Of a DNA stretch of 64,000 nucleotides, positions 50,519-59,339 are shown piece by piece. A program made the translations under genes and the position numbers. Numbering within the stretch: the stretch's first letter is position 1; the number at the start of each line of letters is the position of its first letter. The notes under the pieces are model-generated. The model was not told the DNA's origin and did not search any database. It was given only the letters and a program-made list of their open reading frames with translations. Location of the stretch: contig JAHBUV010000001.1 of NCBI GenBank assembly GCA_019637915.1, positions 2,884,565 through 2,948,564 of the forward strand, in the 5' to 3' direction. This DNA comes from Pseudobdellovibrionaceae bacterium (GTDB lineage Bacteria; Bdellovibrionota; Bdellovibrionia; Bdellovibrionales; Bdellovibrionaceae).

Positions 50519-51243
50519 TTGATTTCCTCCAAAATTTCCGCGGCGAGCTTACGGATCTCTTCATTGGTGCAAGGTCGGCAGGCCGCCATCTCTTCCCGAA
50601 TCGACACGCGCTTTGGAACAACGGCTTGAAAAACGCGATAATTCTCGCGCAGATTCGACAGAACTTGGCGATCCATGATCTGCGTGTGCTGATATAGATT
50701 CGCAGCGATCGGCAGCCACGTGAGTTCGGGACGCAAACGCTTCTGCACCATCTCGAGCGTTTGCTGGAACCTTGGAACCTGTTGTGAGGACGCATCGTCC
50801 GTCGAACACGGCAAGAGTGCGTAATCGGCCGCGGCTAGAGGACCGATGGACAGTATCGAGTTCTGCGCTGGCGGCGTATCCAGAACGACAAGATCAAAAC
50901 CACGCAAGTCGCCCAGCAAGTCGGCAACGATGTGACCGCGATCAAAGCGGCTCGCGGTTTCTATATCCAAGTTCGCAAGCAAGTTGCTTGCGGCGATGAT
51001 TTTAAGATTCGGGCCATAAGCGGGCAAGGCATCATGGATGCCTTCGGTAATCAGCTTTTGACCGGATAGGATGTCGTAGCCACTGACTTGACAGTCGCCA
51101 GCGACAGCAAGTGAAAGAGAGCATTGGGGGTCAAAATCCCAAATTAGCGTGCGATGATGTTCTGCCCAGACTGAGGCCACGCCCCATGCAAGCGTGGTCG
51201 CGCCCACGCCGCCTTTATGTTTAGCGAAAGTGATGACTTTCAT
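50515..51243 (-). CDS. parA: ParA-type ATPase with non-canonical P-loop
   Basis: 242 residues from the ATG at 51243 (GGGAGG upstream). The deviant Walker A is KHKGGVGATTLA (residues 8-19): the first signature Lys is kept, but the usual GKT Lys is Ala 15. Walker B is DLVVLDTPP. GxGAT versions occur in CpaE/TadZ proteins. Switch I reads DFDPQCSLS, as in ParA. ATP binding may be altered. A terminator stands between the upstream HTH gene and this start. Confidence 0.8.
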   Translation of the reverse strand: MKVITFAKHKGGVGATTLAWGVASVWAEHHRTLIWDFDPQCSLSLAVAGDCQVSGYDILSGQKLITEGIHDALPAYGPNLKIIAASNLLANLDIETASRFDRGHIVADLLGDLRGFDLVVLDTPPAQNSILSIGPLAAADYALLPCSTDDASSQQVPRFQQTLEMVQKRLRPELTWLPIAANLYQHTQIMDRQVLSNLRENYRVFQAVVPKRVSIREEMAACRPCTNEEIRKLAAEILEEIK

Positions 51244-51260
51244 GTTGTTTCCTCCCTTGG

Positions 51261-51288
51261 AAAATAAAAAACCCCGCCGAAGCAGGGT
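51261..51288 (-). terminator. Terminator between the HTH gene and parA
   Basis: On the minus strand CCCTGC-TTCG-GCGGGG (complement of 51272-51287) is followed by TTTTTT. It lies about 20 bases before the parA start. Confidence 0.8.
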
Positions 51289-51310
51289 GAATTTCAAGGG
51301 GCTTATTCCA

Positions 51311-51327
51311 AGGAACTCGATGTTCCT
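51311..51327. promoter_or_regulatory. Inverted repeat, candidate parS or operator
   Basis: AGGAAC (51311-51316) and GTTCCT (51322-51327), 5-base spacer, 70 bases upstream of parA. It is not the chromosomal parS consensus. Confidence 0.4.
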
Positions 51328-51350
51328 GGGTATGAGGATGTTGTAGGTGC

Positions 51351-51614
51351 TTAAAGCGCGTTCAGCAGCCCGATCACGCCATCTTTGTATCCGAGGGCGC
51401 GGGCTACACGATCAAGGGTCAGAATGCCGACATTTCGGTCAGCGTCGAAAATTCGCCGAACGGTAGCGCGCGAGGTTTCGGATTCAAAGGCCAGCCACTC
51501 AACGGGCTTATCCAGATTAGAAAGGTCTTTGTGAACCTTCTGGCCGACTCTCTTTAGAAATTTCAATTCAAGATCATTACGAGGCTTAGATTGGCTTTTT
51601 TCACGGTTTCTCAT
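51351..51614 (-). CDS. Small HTH regulator upstream of parAB
   Basis: 87 residues from the ATG at 51614. Helix-turn-helix VEWLAFESETSRATVRRIFD, then DRNVGILTLDRVARALGY, of the XRE type. It probably controls the partition genes. The ribosome site is weak. Confidence 0.65.
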   Translation of the reverse strand: MRNREKSQSKPRNDLELKFLKRVGQKVHKDLSNLDKPVEWLAFESETSRATVRRIFDADRNVGILTLDRVARALGYKDGVIGLLNAL

Positions 51615-51619
51615 CAACT

Positions 51620-51681
51620 TAGGCTATTCGTTGCCTAATTGACAGACCGGCCATATATGAGCCTTTCTTATGAGCCTCATA
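51620..51681. promoter_or_regulatory. Divergent control region with repeats
   Basis: TAGGC (51620-51624) and GCCTA (51633-51637) are inverted; TATGAGCCT occurs at about 51656 and 51669. The region separates two divergent HTH genes. Confidence 0.5.
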
Positions 51682-51751
51682 TTTGATACATTACGTTGCG
51701 GATACGTCTTTTTCAGACAAATGCCGCGCCTCACAAAAGAAAGGAGAACAC

Positions 51752-52105
51752 ATGAACCTAGTCCCGTTAGTCAGAAAGAATGAATTAGTTGAGACGAGCA
51801 TCAAACGCCGGGTGGCTCAATTCCTGCGGCAAGAACGCGAAGTAAAAGGCCTTACTCTTCAAAAGGCCGCAGAGCGCTTCCAGTTGAATGTTCAAGATAT
51901 GTGGCTCTGGGAGGTCGGCTACTGCACGCCACAATGTCAGGTCTTTTTCCATATGGTCCGCGACTATGGAGACGCGGCGACTGACAGGGCCGCCACACTT
52001 GATCTGCAGTTCCAGCTTGAAAAGTACCATCGTCTACTCAAGGAAGCCCAAATACCTATCCACCGTAGACCTGCAATGATATCCAGATATGCAATGGCGG
52101 CGTAA
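51752..52105 (+). CDS. HTH protein divergent from the parAB regulator
   Basis: 117 residues from the ATG at 51752 (AAAGGAG upstream). Helix-turn-helix LTLQKAAERFQLNVQDMWLW. The C-terminal half is helical, without a known domain. It may be a plasmid-type regulator or recombination accessory factor. Confidence 0.6.
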   Translation: MNLVPLVRKNELVETSIKRRVAQFLRQEREVKGLTLQKAAERFQLNVQDMWLWEVGYCTPQCQVFFHMVRDYGDAATDRAATLDLQFQLEKYHRLLKEAQIPIHRRPAMISRYAMAA

Positions 52106-52423
52106 GTGGGATGGGAAGACCGACTCCAACGCCGTCGAGAGGTTTTCTTGGCGCTTCTCGACGGCTCTACGAGGATTGACGGCGAGCGAATCCTAACCAA
52201 CCTTAAAGACGCCCTCGATGTCCTCAATTCGGCACGAGAAAGAAGCCAGCATCAGCGTGAGGTGGCCGAGGGTCTTCGGCAGCTCTCCGCACTTGCCGGT
52301 CGGCTCAAGAACACAGTCACCGCGGCAGAATACCAGAAGATCGAAGCCGCCCTCTACGTGCTCCAGGACGCCATCGGCGAAGGTGTTGGAGCTGCATCTG
52401 ACGAATATGGCCGCTACCGGTAA
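52106..52423 (+). CDS. Hypothetical helical protein
   Basis: 105 residues from a GTG that directly follows the HTH stop codon, so it is probably coupled. It is a helix-rich, Arg/Glu/Leu protein (EVAEGLRQLSALAGRLKNTV) without motifs. It ends in a 10-base overlap with the convergent PIN gene. Confidence 0.5.
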   Translation: MGWEDRLQRRREVFLALLDGSTRIDGERILTNLKDALDVLNSARERSQHQREVAEGLRQLSALAGRLKNTVTAAEYQKIEAALYVLQDAIGEGVGAASDEYGRYR

Positions 52424-52959
52424 AGACCTGCGAACGGTTTCCACTGCTCCCAAAGCCAACTTGGTCGATCGACCCTAAGCCCGAGAACCTTTTGAATGTG
52501 CGAAGCATTCTTGGGAAGGCGTCGTTCCATTGTAAGAAACGAATCACAGCCCAACATGACGGCGTCGCGAATAAGGATACGATCTGCGGAGCTGATGAAG
52601 TTCAAGGTGGGAGAGTCGCACGCGGTCAAGATTTCCTGGGGGATTTCAGGAAGACCGTTTTCTTCTGCGCAGACACTCCAGTGATCCAGGACGTCGTGGG
52701 CCCAACGGAGAAAGGCGCTATCACGTTTTGCGTCGACTTCTTTGAGCGAGCCTTCTGATAGTGCGAACTCAAACGGGCCGCGGTCCACGATTTGGAAGAG
52801 GCGCTGCAAAGCCTCAAGCTGTTCCCGGCCTTCCGGGATTTTGTGGATCCGGTCGCCTGACGGAATCGGTTCGCCCTCGAAAACGAAAGCGCCGTAGTCA
52901 TGGATCGTCTGAAGGACTGAGGTGTCTAAAAAAATCCTGGAGGGGGGCGTGTTGGTCAT
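52414..52959 (-). CDS. PIN-domain protein
   Basis: 181 residues from the ATG at 52959 (GGAGG seven bases upstream). PIN-like acidic residues: FLDTSVLQTIHDYG (first Asp), LSEGSLKEVDAKR, and SADRILIRDAVMLGCDSFLT (later Asp). PIN proteins are RNases and often toxins. No antitoxin-like gene is adjacent on the same strand, so it may act alone or with an RNA. Its leader matches that of mbfA. Confidence 0.7.
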   Translation of the reverse strand: MTNTPPSRIFLDTSVLQTIHDYGAFVFEGEPIPSGDRIHKIPEGREQLEALQRLFQIVDRGPFEFALSEGSLKEVDAKRDSAFLRWAHDVLDHWSVCAEENGLPEIPQEILTACDSPTLNFISSADRILIRDAVMLGCDSFLTMERRLPKNASHIQKVLGLRVDRPSWLWEQWKPFAGLYR

Positions 52960-52965
52960 ATCGGG

Positions 52966-53030
52966 GCCTCCAAAAAAGCAAAACCCACCTCGCGGCGGGT
53001 TAGCTTTCGTTCCGGGATGTCTTTCAGGCG
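52966..53030 (-). promoter_or_regulatory. Structured 5' leader of the PIN gene (copy B)
   Basis: Same arrangement as copy A at 14268-14330: conserved block (complement of 53007-53025, 19 identical bases), 7-bp stem with GCGA tetraloop (52983-53000), TTTTGCTTTTTT, ribosome site GGAGG, ATG. Stem differences from copy A keep pairing. Confidence 0.65.
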
Positions 53031-53064
53031 GCGAACCCTGGGTCGGGTTCATAATTTATCAATT

Positions 53065-53140
53065 TGGCGTCCCCTGGGGGATTCGAACCCCCGTATTTAC
53101 CGTGAAAGGGTAATGTCCTAGGCCTCTAGACGAAGGGGAC
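53065..53140 (-). tRNA. tRNA-Glu (TTC)
   Basis: 76 bases with an encoded CCA end. Acceptor stem GTCCCCT/AGGGGAC, T loop GGTTCGAATCC, anticodon loop CTTTCAC with TTC. The island begins directly at its 3' end. Confidence 0.95.
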
Positions 53141-53161
53141 GGACGCGTACGGAAAAAAACT

Positions 53162-53237
53162 TGGTGACTCGGGATGGGTTCGAACCATCGACCCCTTCAT
53201 TAAAAGTGAAGTGCTCTACCAACTGAGCTACCGAGTC
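53162..53237 (-). tRNA. tRNA-Lys (TTT)
   Basis: 76 bases with an encoded CCA. Acceptor stem GACTCGG/CCGAGTC, D arm AGCTCAGTTGGTAGAGC, anticodon loop CTTTTAA with TTT. It lies upstream of tRNA-Glu on the same strand. Confidence 0.95.
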
Positions 53238-53327
53238 ACGTCTCTTTTTCAAGAGAGCGCCAATCTCATCGAAAAAGATCGGCGAGTCAATGGGATTTTT
53301 TGCGACCCCATCAACTTCTAAAGATGC

Positions 53328-54626
<1,299 letters not shown>

Positions 54627-54675
54627 AAATCCTCACAGGTAAAATCAGACGAGCCAGAGTCGCAAAGGACGCCCT

Positions 54676-55668
54676 TCAAGGCAATCTGAAACTCGGCGGA
54701 AGCGCTCCGTACCAGGGAACCCGGGGCGGCAGGGTGTCGGAAGTCGACCCGTCGAGGAAAAAATTCACCAATTTTTCGGCCGCCGCCTGGCTGGCCTTGA
54801 AAAAAGCATCCTCGCTGTTGGCGCCGATGTGCGGGGTCAGCAACACCTGAGGGAATTTCAGGAGCGCCGAGGCGGGATCGAGAGGTTCTTGCTCAAAGAC
54901 ATCGAGGGCGGCGGACCGCAGCCAGCCTTTTTCCAGGGCTTCGACCAGATCCGCCTCGCTCACGACGGAGCCGCGGGAGGTGTTGATCAAGATGAGGCCG
55001 CGCGCCAGGCGCTCGAGGAGCCCGCGATGGAGCATGTGCTCGGTTTCGAGGGTCTTCGGCACATGGAAACTCACCAGATCCGAGTGGCGCAGCAAATCCT
55101 CGTAAGGGGACTTCTGCACGTTCAGCTCCGTGAAACGACGGTCTTCGATGTAGGGGTCATAAGCCAGCACCTTCATGCCGAAAGCCTGGGCGTGCTGGGC
55201 GACACGGGAGCCGATGCGGCCCAGGCCCACGAGGCCCAGCGTGCGGCCCGACAGCTCCATGCCGATGACTTTGTCCCTCTGCCATTCGCCGCTTTCAATC
55301 AACGCCCGCGCCTCGCGCACGCGGCTGGCGGCGTTCAGCGCCAGGGCCCAGGTGAGCTGCGCGGCGCTCTCGACGTTGGCGCCCGGCGTGTGCATGACGG
55401 TGACGCCCCACTTGGTGCAGGCCTCGAGGTCGATGTGGTCAAAACCGCTCGTCGCGGAAATGATGACTTGCAGCTGCCGCGCCTTCTGCAGGAGCTTTTC
55501 GTCGATGGGCGTGCGGCTGCGGATCAGCAGCGCGTGCGCCGAGACCAGCTGATCCATGGGCAATTTCGCCGGATGATCGCCGGGCACCACCTCCAGGTTG
55601 CCCTGGCGCTGCAGCCACAGGAGGCTGTCGGCGGCGAAGCGGTCGGTGATCAGCACTTTCTTTTTCAA
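54676..55668 (-). CDS. serA: D-3-phosphoglycerate dehydrogenase-like 2-hydroxyacid dehydrogenase
   Basis: 330 residues from TTG 55668, whose ribosome site GAGG sits at the end of the aminotransferase gene, and the two overlap by 4 bases. NAD-binding loop GLVGLGRIGSRVAQHA, catalytic Arg in NTSRGSVV, Glu in ALDVFEQEPL and His in LLTPHIGANS. No ACT domain, so it is a short, unregulated form. With the aminotransferase it forms a serine-synthesis pair. Confidence 0.85.
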   Translation of the reverse strand: MKKKVLITDRFAADSLLWLQRQGNLEVVPGDHPAKLPMDQLVSAHALLIRSRTPIDEKLLQKARQLQVIISATSGFDHIDLEACTKWGVTVMHTPGANVESAAQLTWALALNAASRVREARALIESGEWQRDKVIGMELSGRTLGLVGLGRIGSRVAQHAQAFGMKVLAYDPYIEDRRFTELNVQKSPYEDLLRHSDLVSFHVPKTLETEHMLHRGLLERLARGLILINTSRGSVVSEADLVEALEKGWLRSAALDVFEQEPLDPASALLKFPQVLLTPHIGANSEDAFFKASQAAAEKLVNFFLDGSTSDTLPPRVPWYGALPPSFRLP

Positions 55669-56810
55669 GGGTGAGCCTCTACCCAAAGGCGCAGGGCGCG
55701 ATTGATCTTGGTGATCTTGTCCTCGCTCCAGTCGGCGGGCGCCGCTTTCAGGAAAGCATGGCCGAGCAGGTCGAAGAGCTTCAGCATGTCCTCGTCGCGG
55801 ATGTAACCCATGTGGCCGATGCGCAGGATCTTGCCGCGGGCCTGATCCTGGCCGCCCATGATGGTGACGCCGTGCTGGAGCTCGAGCTCCTCGCGGATTT
55901 TCTGGCTGTCCACGCCGGCGGGGGTGAGGAAGGCCGTCAGCGAGGGGCTCGGGCTTTTCGCGTACAGGGTCAAGCCCGCCAGGCGCGCGAACTCGCGGGT
56001 CAGGAGGGCGCGGCGTTCGATGTCGCGGTAAAGATTCGCCAGGCCCTCTTGCAGGGTCTGCGACAGCACCCAGTCGAGGGCGCGCACCAAGGGCACCGGC
56101 GTCGAATACGCGGATTCGCCTTTTTGATTGGCTTTCCGTTCGCGTTTCAGATCGAGGTAGTACTTCGGCAGGGTCGATTTTTCCGCGAAGGCCCAGGCCT
56201 TTTTCGACAGGCTGACGAAGCTCAAACCCGTCGGCAGCATGAAGGCTTTTTGCGAGCCCGCCACCAAGCCGTCGATGCCCCATTCGTCCATGGGCATCGG
56301 CAAAGCCCCCACGGCGGTGATGCCGTCGATCAGCAGCAGGGTGTCCGGATTGTCGCGCGTCAGCCGCGCCAGTTCGCGCACCGGATGCAGGACGCCGGTG
56401 CTGGTTTCACAAGCCTGGCAGAAGACGGCGCGGATGTCGGGCTCTTGCCGCAGCAGGGCCGCCACCTGCCCGGGCTGGACGGCTTCGCCCCAGGGCACGT
56501 TCAGCTCGACGACCCGCAGGCCGAAGACGCGACCCATTTCCGCCCAGCGCTCGCCGAATTTTCCCGAGACGACGACCAGGATTTTGTCGCCGGGGGACAA
56601 GGTGTTGACCAGCAAGGCCTCCATGCCGCCGCTGCCCGTGGTGGCGAGCAGGAAGACGTCCTCCTGGGTGCCGAAGACGCGCTTCAGGCCCTGTCGCGCG
56701 CGCGCGAAGATCGCATCGAACTCCGGCGTGCGATGATGGATCATCGGCAGACTCAGGATCCGCTGAACTTCCGGGTGCAAATTGACGGGGCCGGGGGCTA
56801 ACAGCAACAT
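55665..56810 (-). CDS. Class V aminotransferase, phosphoserine or serine-glyoxylate type
   Basis: 381 residues. Pyridoxal-phosphate Lys lies in VAGSQKAFMLPTGLSFVSLS. The N-terminus LLAPGPVNLHPEVQRILSLP, then MIHHRTPEFDAIF, is typical of the alanine-glyoxylate/phosphoserine group (fold type I). The following gene for phosphoglycerate dehydrogenase makes a phosphoserine aminotransferase role most likely. AAGGAA stands before the ATG. Confidence 0.85.
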   Translation of the reverse strand: MLLLAPGPVNLHPEVQRILSLPMIHHRTPEFDAIFARARQGLKRVFGTQEDVFLLATTGSGGMEALLVNTLSPGDKILVVVSGKFGERWAEMGRVFGLRVVELNVPWGEAVQPGQVAALLRQEPDIRAVFCQACETSTGVLHPVRELARLTRDNPDTLLLIDGITAVGALPMPMDEWGIDGLVAGSQKAFMLPTGLSFVSLSKKAWAFAEKSTLPKYYLDLKRERKANQKGESAYSTPVPLVRALDWVLSQTLQEGLANLYRDIERRALLTREFARLAGLTLYAKSPSPSLTAFLTPAGVDSQKIREELELQHGVTIMGGQDQARGKILRIGHMGYIRDEDMLKLFDLLGHAFLKAAPADWSEDKITKINRALRLWVEAHP

Positions 56811-56863
56811 GGGTTTTCCTTGAAATCCTCTCTGAACTGTACTTCACTGGCGGAGGACACGCA

Positions 56864-57478
56864 ATGTTGAGACGATCCGTCATTCCCTCATTTCGCCGGA
56901 GTTTTCCCGCCGCCGTCGCGATCCTGTCGTTGCTGGCGCTGCTGTCGTCGGGTTGCGCTTATCGCCTGGGCTGGGGGCCGCGCACGCTGCCGGGCGGGGC
57001 CAATCTGGTGTCCATCCCGATTTTCAAAAACCGCTCGCAGGAAACCGGCGTTGAAGTCGTCTTCACGCAGGCCTTGCTGCAGGAGTTTTTGCGCAGCCGC
57101 GTGGCCCGCGTCGTCGACGAGCCCATGGCGGAAGTTCGCCTCGAGGGCGAGATCGTCTCCATCCAGTACCGCCAGGAATCCCCTCTCGAAGGGGGAAAGT
57201 CCGCGGCCGCCGGTTCCCTGCCGGCCAAGACCGTGCTGGCCTCGCAGTACCGGATCGTGATGGACGTGGACATCCGCCTGGTGCGTCGCGCGGACGGCGA
57301 AAATCTCTGGCAAGGACGCTTCGTGCAGGAGCGTCCCTACGAGGCGCCGAAGGTGACGCCGGCCGGTGTGAACACGGTGAATCCGCTTTACAATCTCTCG
57401 GCGCGGCGGCAAAACCTTGAGCTCATGGCGAATGATATGATGGTGGAAGCGCACAGTCGCATGTCGGAGAACTTTTAA
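56864..57478 (+). CDS. lptE: LPS-assembly lipoprotein LptE
   Basis: 204 residues with signal peptide and lipobox LLSSGC (Cys 31), then GCAYRLGWGPRTLPGGANLV, then SIPIFKNRSQETGVEVVFTQ, the LptE/RlpB start. LptE plugs LptD in the outer membrane during lipopolysaccharide insertion. Its stop overlaps the holA start, a neighbourhood conserved in proteobacteria. Confidence 0.85.
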   Translation: MLRRSVIPSFRRSFPAAVAILSLLALLSSGCAYRLGWGPRTLPGGANLVSIPIFKNRSQETGVEVVFTQALLQEFLRSRVARVVDEPMAEVRLEGEIVSIQYRQESPLEGGKSAAAGSLPAKTVLASQYRIVMDVDIRLVRRADGENLWQGRFVQERPYEAPKVTPAGVNTVNPLYNLSARRQNLELMANDMMVEAHSRMSENF

Positions 57479-58521
57479 TGGCGCTGATCGACGCGCAGAA
57501 GTTCTACCGCGACCTGGAAGAAGGTCGCCTCAGCCCCCTCTATTTCATTTTCGGCGAAGAACCTTACCTGCTCCAGCAGAGCATGGAGCGCTTCAAGCAC
57601 GTTCTTCTCGATCCCAACACCCAGGATTTCAATTTCAATTCCTACTACGCCGGTGACGCCGACGTGGCCCACGTGCGGGACGCGGTGGAGCTGCTGCCGA
57701 TGATGGCGCCGCGCCGCCTGGTGATCCTGCGTGAGGCCCAGGAGTTGAATGACAAGGAATGGGCGGAGCTGGAGCCCCTGTTGCAGACGCCGGTCGACAG
57801 CACCGTCTTCGTCGTCATGGCGAGCCGGGTGGACAAGCGCAAGCGCCCCATGCGCCTGCTGATGGACAAGGCCCAGGCCGTCGAGTTCAAAAAACCTTAC
57901 GAGAACCAGATCCCGTCCTGGATCCGCTACATCGCGGGTTCCCTGGCTCTGGAGATGAGCGACGAGGCCGTGCACCTGCTGCACAAGCTGGTCGGGCACC
58001 ACCTGACCGAGATCGAGGCGGAGCTGAAAAAGCTCGGCGACTACGTCGGCGAGGGCCGCCGTCGCATCGAGGTGCAGGACGTGGCCGCCGCCGTGTCGCG
58101 CACCAAGGAAGAGAACGTTTTTGATTTCGCCCGCGCCGTCGGGGAGAACAACCGAGTGAAGGCCCTGGAGCAGCTGGTCCGCCTGCTGGACCAGGGGCAG
58201 AACGAGATCGGCATCATCGCCCTCGTGGCCCGCCACGTGCGCGTGCTGATGACCATCAAAAAAGGGCTCGATGAGGGCCTCTACGGGGCGAAGCTCGCGC
58301 ACTTCGCCCAGGTGCCGCCTTACTTCCTGGATCAGTACCTGGAGCAGGCGCGCCTGTGGACGGCGCGAAAGCTCGAGCAGACCTTGGTCGTGCTCGCCGA
58401 GACCGACCGCGCTTTGAAAAGCTCCCCTCTGTCCAGCCACATCTGGCTGGAGAACATGATCCTCAAGACCTGCTCCGGCGGCTTGGCGACGGTGCCCGCC
58501 GAGCCCGCCTTTCGTCGGTAA
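57478..58521 (+). CDS. holA: DNA polymerase III delta subunit
   Basis: 347 residues. N-terminal domain start with LSPLYFIFGEEPYLLQQSME, then the clamp-binding and AAA+-like parts, and a C-terminal collar domain (NEIGIIALVARHVRVLMTIK). HolA opens the sliding clamp in the clamp loader. Overlaps lptE by one base. Confidence 0.92.
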   Translation: MALIDAQKFYRDLEEGRLSPLYFIFGEEPYLLQQSMERFKHVLLDPNTQDFNFNSYYAGDADVAHVRDAVELLPMMAPRRLVILREAQELNDKEWAELEPLLQTPVDSTVFVVMASRVDKRKRPMRLLMDKAQAVEFKKPYENQIPSWIRYIAGSLALEMSDEAVHLLHKLVGHHLTEIEAELKKLGDYVGEGRRRIEVQDVAAAVSRTKEENVFDFARAVGENNRVKALEQLVRLLDQGQNEIGIIALVARHVRVLMTIKKGLDEGLYGAKLAHFAQVPPYFLDQYLEQARLWTARKLEQTLVVLAETDRALKSSPLSSHIWLENMILKTCSGGLATVPAEPAFRR

Positions 58522-58550
58522 AAGGCTCGAGATTCCCGCCCTTTCTGCCG

Positions 58551-58919
58551 ATGAGTTCAACGATGACTTACGAGGACTCACAGGGTTCATTCCGCCGCAA
58601 ATACCCCCGCCGCAAATTCCAGCGACGGGTGAGCGTGCTTCATCAAGGCCATTATTTTCTGGCCGACAGCGAGGAGATCGGCGAGGGCGGCATGGCTTTG
58701 CTCCTGCCGGAATCCCTGAAGGAAAATGATCAATTGGTGGTGAACTTCCGCATCCCCAGCGGGGATTTCGTGAGCCTGAGGGCCGAGGTGCGTTCGGTGC
58801 GCGCCGCGGACGGGGGCTTTCATCACGGCATCGCCTTCCGCGACATCGTCTTCACCCACAAGCGCCAGATCCGAACCTATGTGTCGGCGCGCACGTCCCG
58901 GGAAAAATTGCTGATCTGA
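58551..58919 (+). CDS. PilZ-domain protein
   Basis: 122 residues. PilZ motif: RRKYPRRKFQRRV (Arg-rich, RxxxR) and DSEEIGEGGMALLL (in place of D/NxSxxG). PilZ proteins bind cyclic di-GMP and affect motility or surface behaviour. Glu replaces the usual Ser in the second motif, so binding may be weak. Start at ATG 58551 or 58563; neither has a clear ribosome site. Confidence 0.8.
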   Translation: MSSTMTYEDSQGSFRRKYPRRKFQRRVSVLHQGHYFLADSEEIGEGGMALLLPESLKENDQLVVNFRIPSGDFVSLRAEVRSVRAADGGFHHGIAFRDIVFTHKRQIRTYVSARTSREKLLI

Positions 58920-58926
58920 TCAAAAG

Positions 58927-58957
58927 AAAAAACCCACTCGGTTCACGAGCGGGTTTT
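58927..58957. terminator. Bidirectional terminator between the PilZ gene and rpsT
   Basis: AAAACCC-CTCG and CGAG-GGGTTTT arms with A and T runs at both ends; between convergent genes. Confidence 0.85.
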
Positions 58958-58993
58958 CGTCAACATCGGATTCACCGCGCGGGCGGGCCGTTG

Positions 58994-59266
58994 TTACTTG
59001 TTGCCGATGGCGGCTTGCACGCGGGCGCTCAGGCGACCGATGCGGCGGGAGACGGTCTCACGCTTCAGGACGCCTTTGGAGGCGGCTTTCATCATCTGGC
59101 TGGTCAGGTCACGCAGCAAACCCGGGAGGGCTTTCACGTCTTTGGTGGCCAGAGCCTTCAACAGGGATTTTTCGTGGGTGCGGGCGGTGCTTTTGCGGCG
59201 GGTATTCACGGCATTCCGTTTGACGGACTGGCGGGCTCTTTTCGCGGCGGACTTATGGTTTGCCAA
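58994..59266 (-). CDS. rpsT: Ribosomal protein S20
   Basis: 90 residues: MANHKSAAKRARQSVKRNAV and a typical helical basic protein. It starts with TTG at 59266, preceded by GAGGAGG. E. coli rpsT also starts with UUG, which is used for autoregulation. Confidence 0.96.
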   Translation of the reverse strand: MANHKSAAKRARQSVKRNAVNTRRKSTARTHEKSLLKALATKDVKALPGLLRDLTSQMMKAASKGVLKRETVSRRIGRLSARVQAAIGNK

Positions 59267-59339
59267 GGGAGTTCCTCCTCTTTAATCTTGGAAAGCACAG
59301 ACAGTTAACATGACTCGGTGCCCGGCGCAAGGGGGCCTT

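Larger units (their letters stand above)
12998..53064. mobile_element. Genomic island / integrated element next to tRNA-Glu (boundaries approximate)
   Basis: The region has lower G+C than its flanks and carries two site-specific recombinases, a repressor/Cro-like switch, a primase-helicase pair, parAB, several defence-type operons and many unknown small genes. The right edge abuts the 3' end of tRNA-Glu, a common integration spot. I could not find a copy of the tRNA 3' end at the left side, so the left edge is uncertain. It could be the gene remnant at 12998 or the repeated leader near 14.3 kb. Relaxase, conjugation and virion genes are not visible. The presence of serine and tyrosine recombinases may mean two fused elements. 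Confidence 0.55.

Noticed and set aside
54676-56283. 535-codon extension of the phosphoglycerate dehydrogenase
   Set aside because: The extra N-terminal part is the antisense or out-of-frame reading of the aminotransferase gene. The TTG start at 55668 has the ribosome site.
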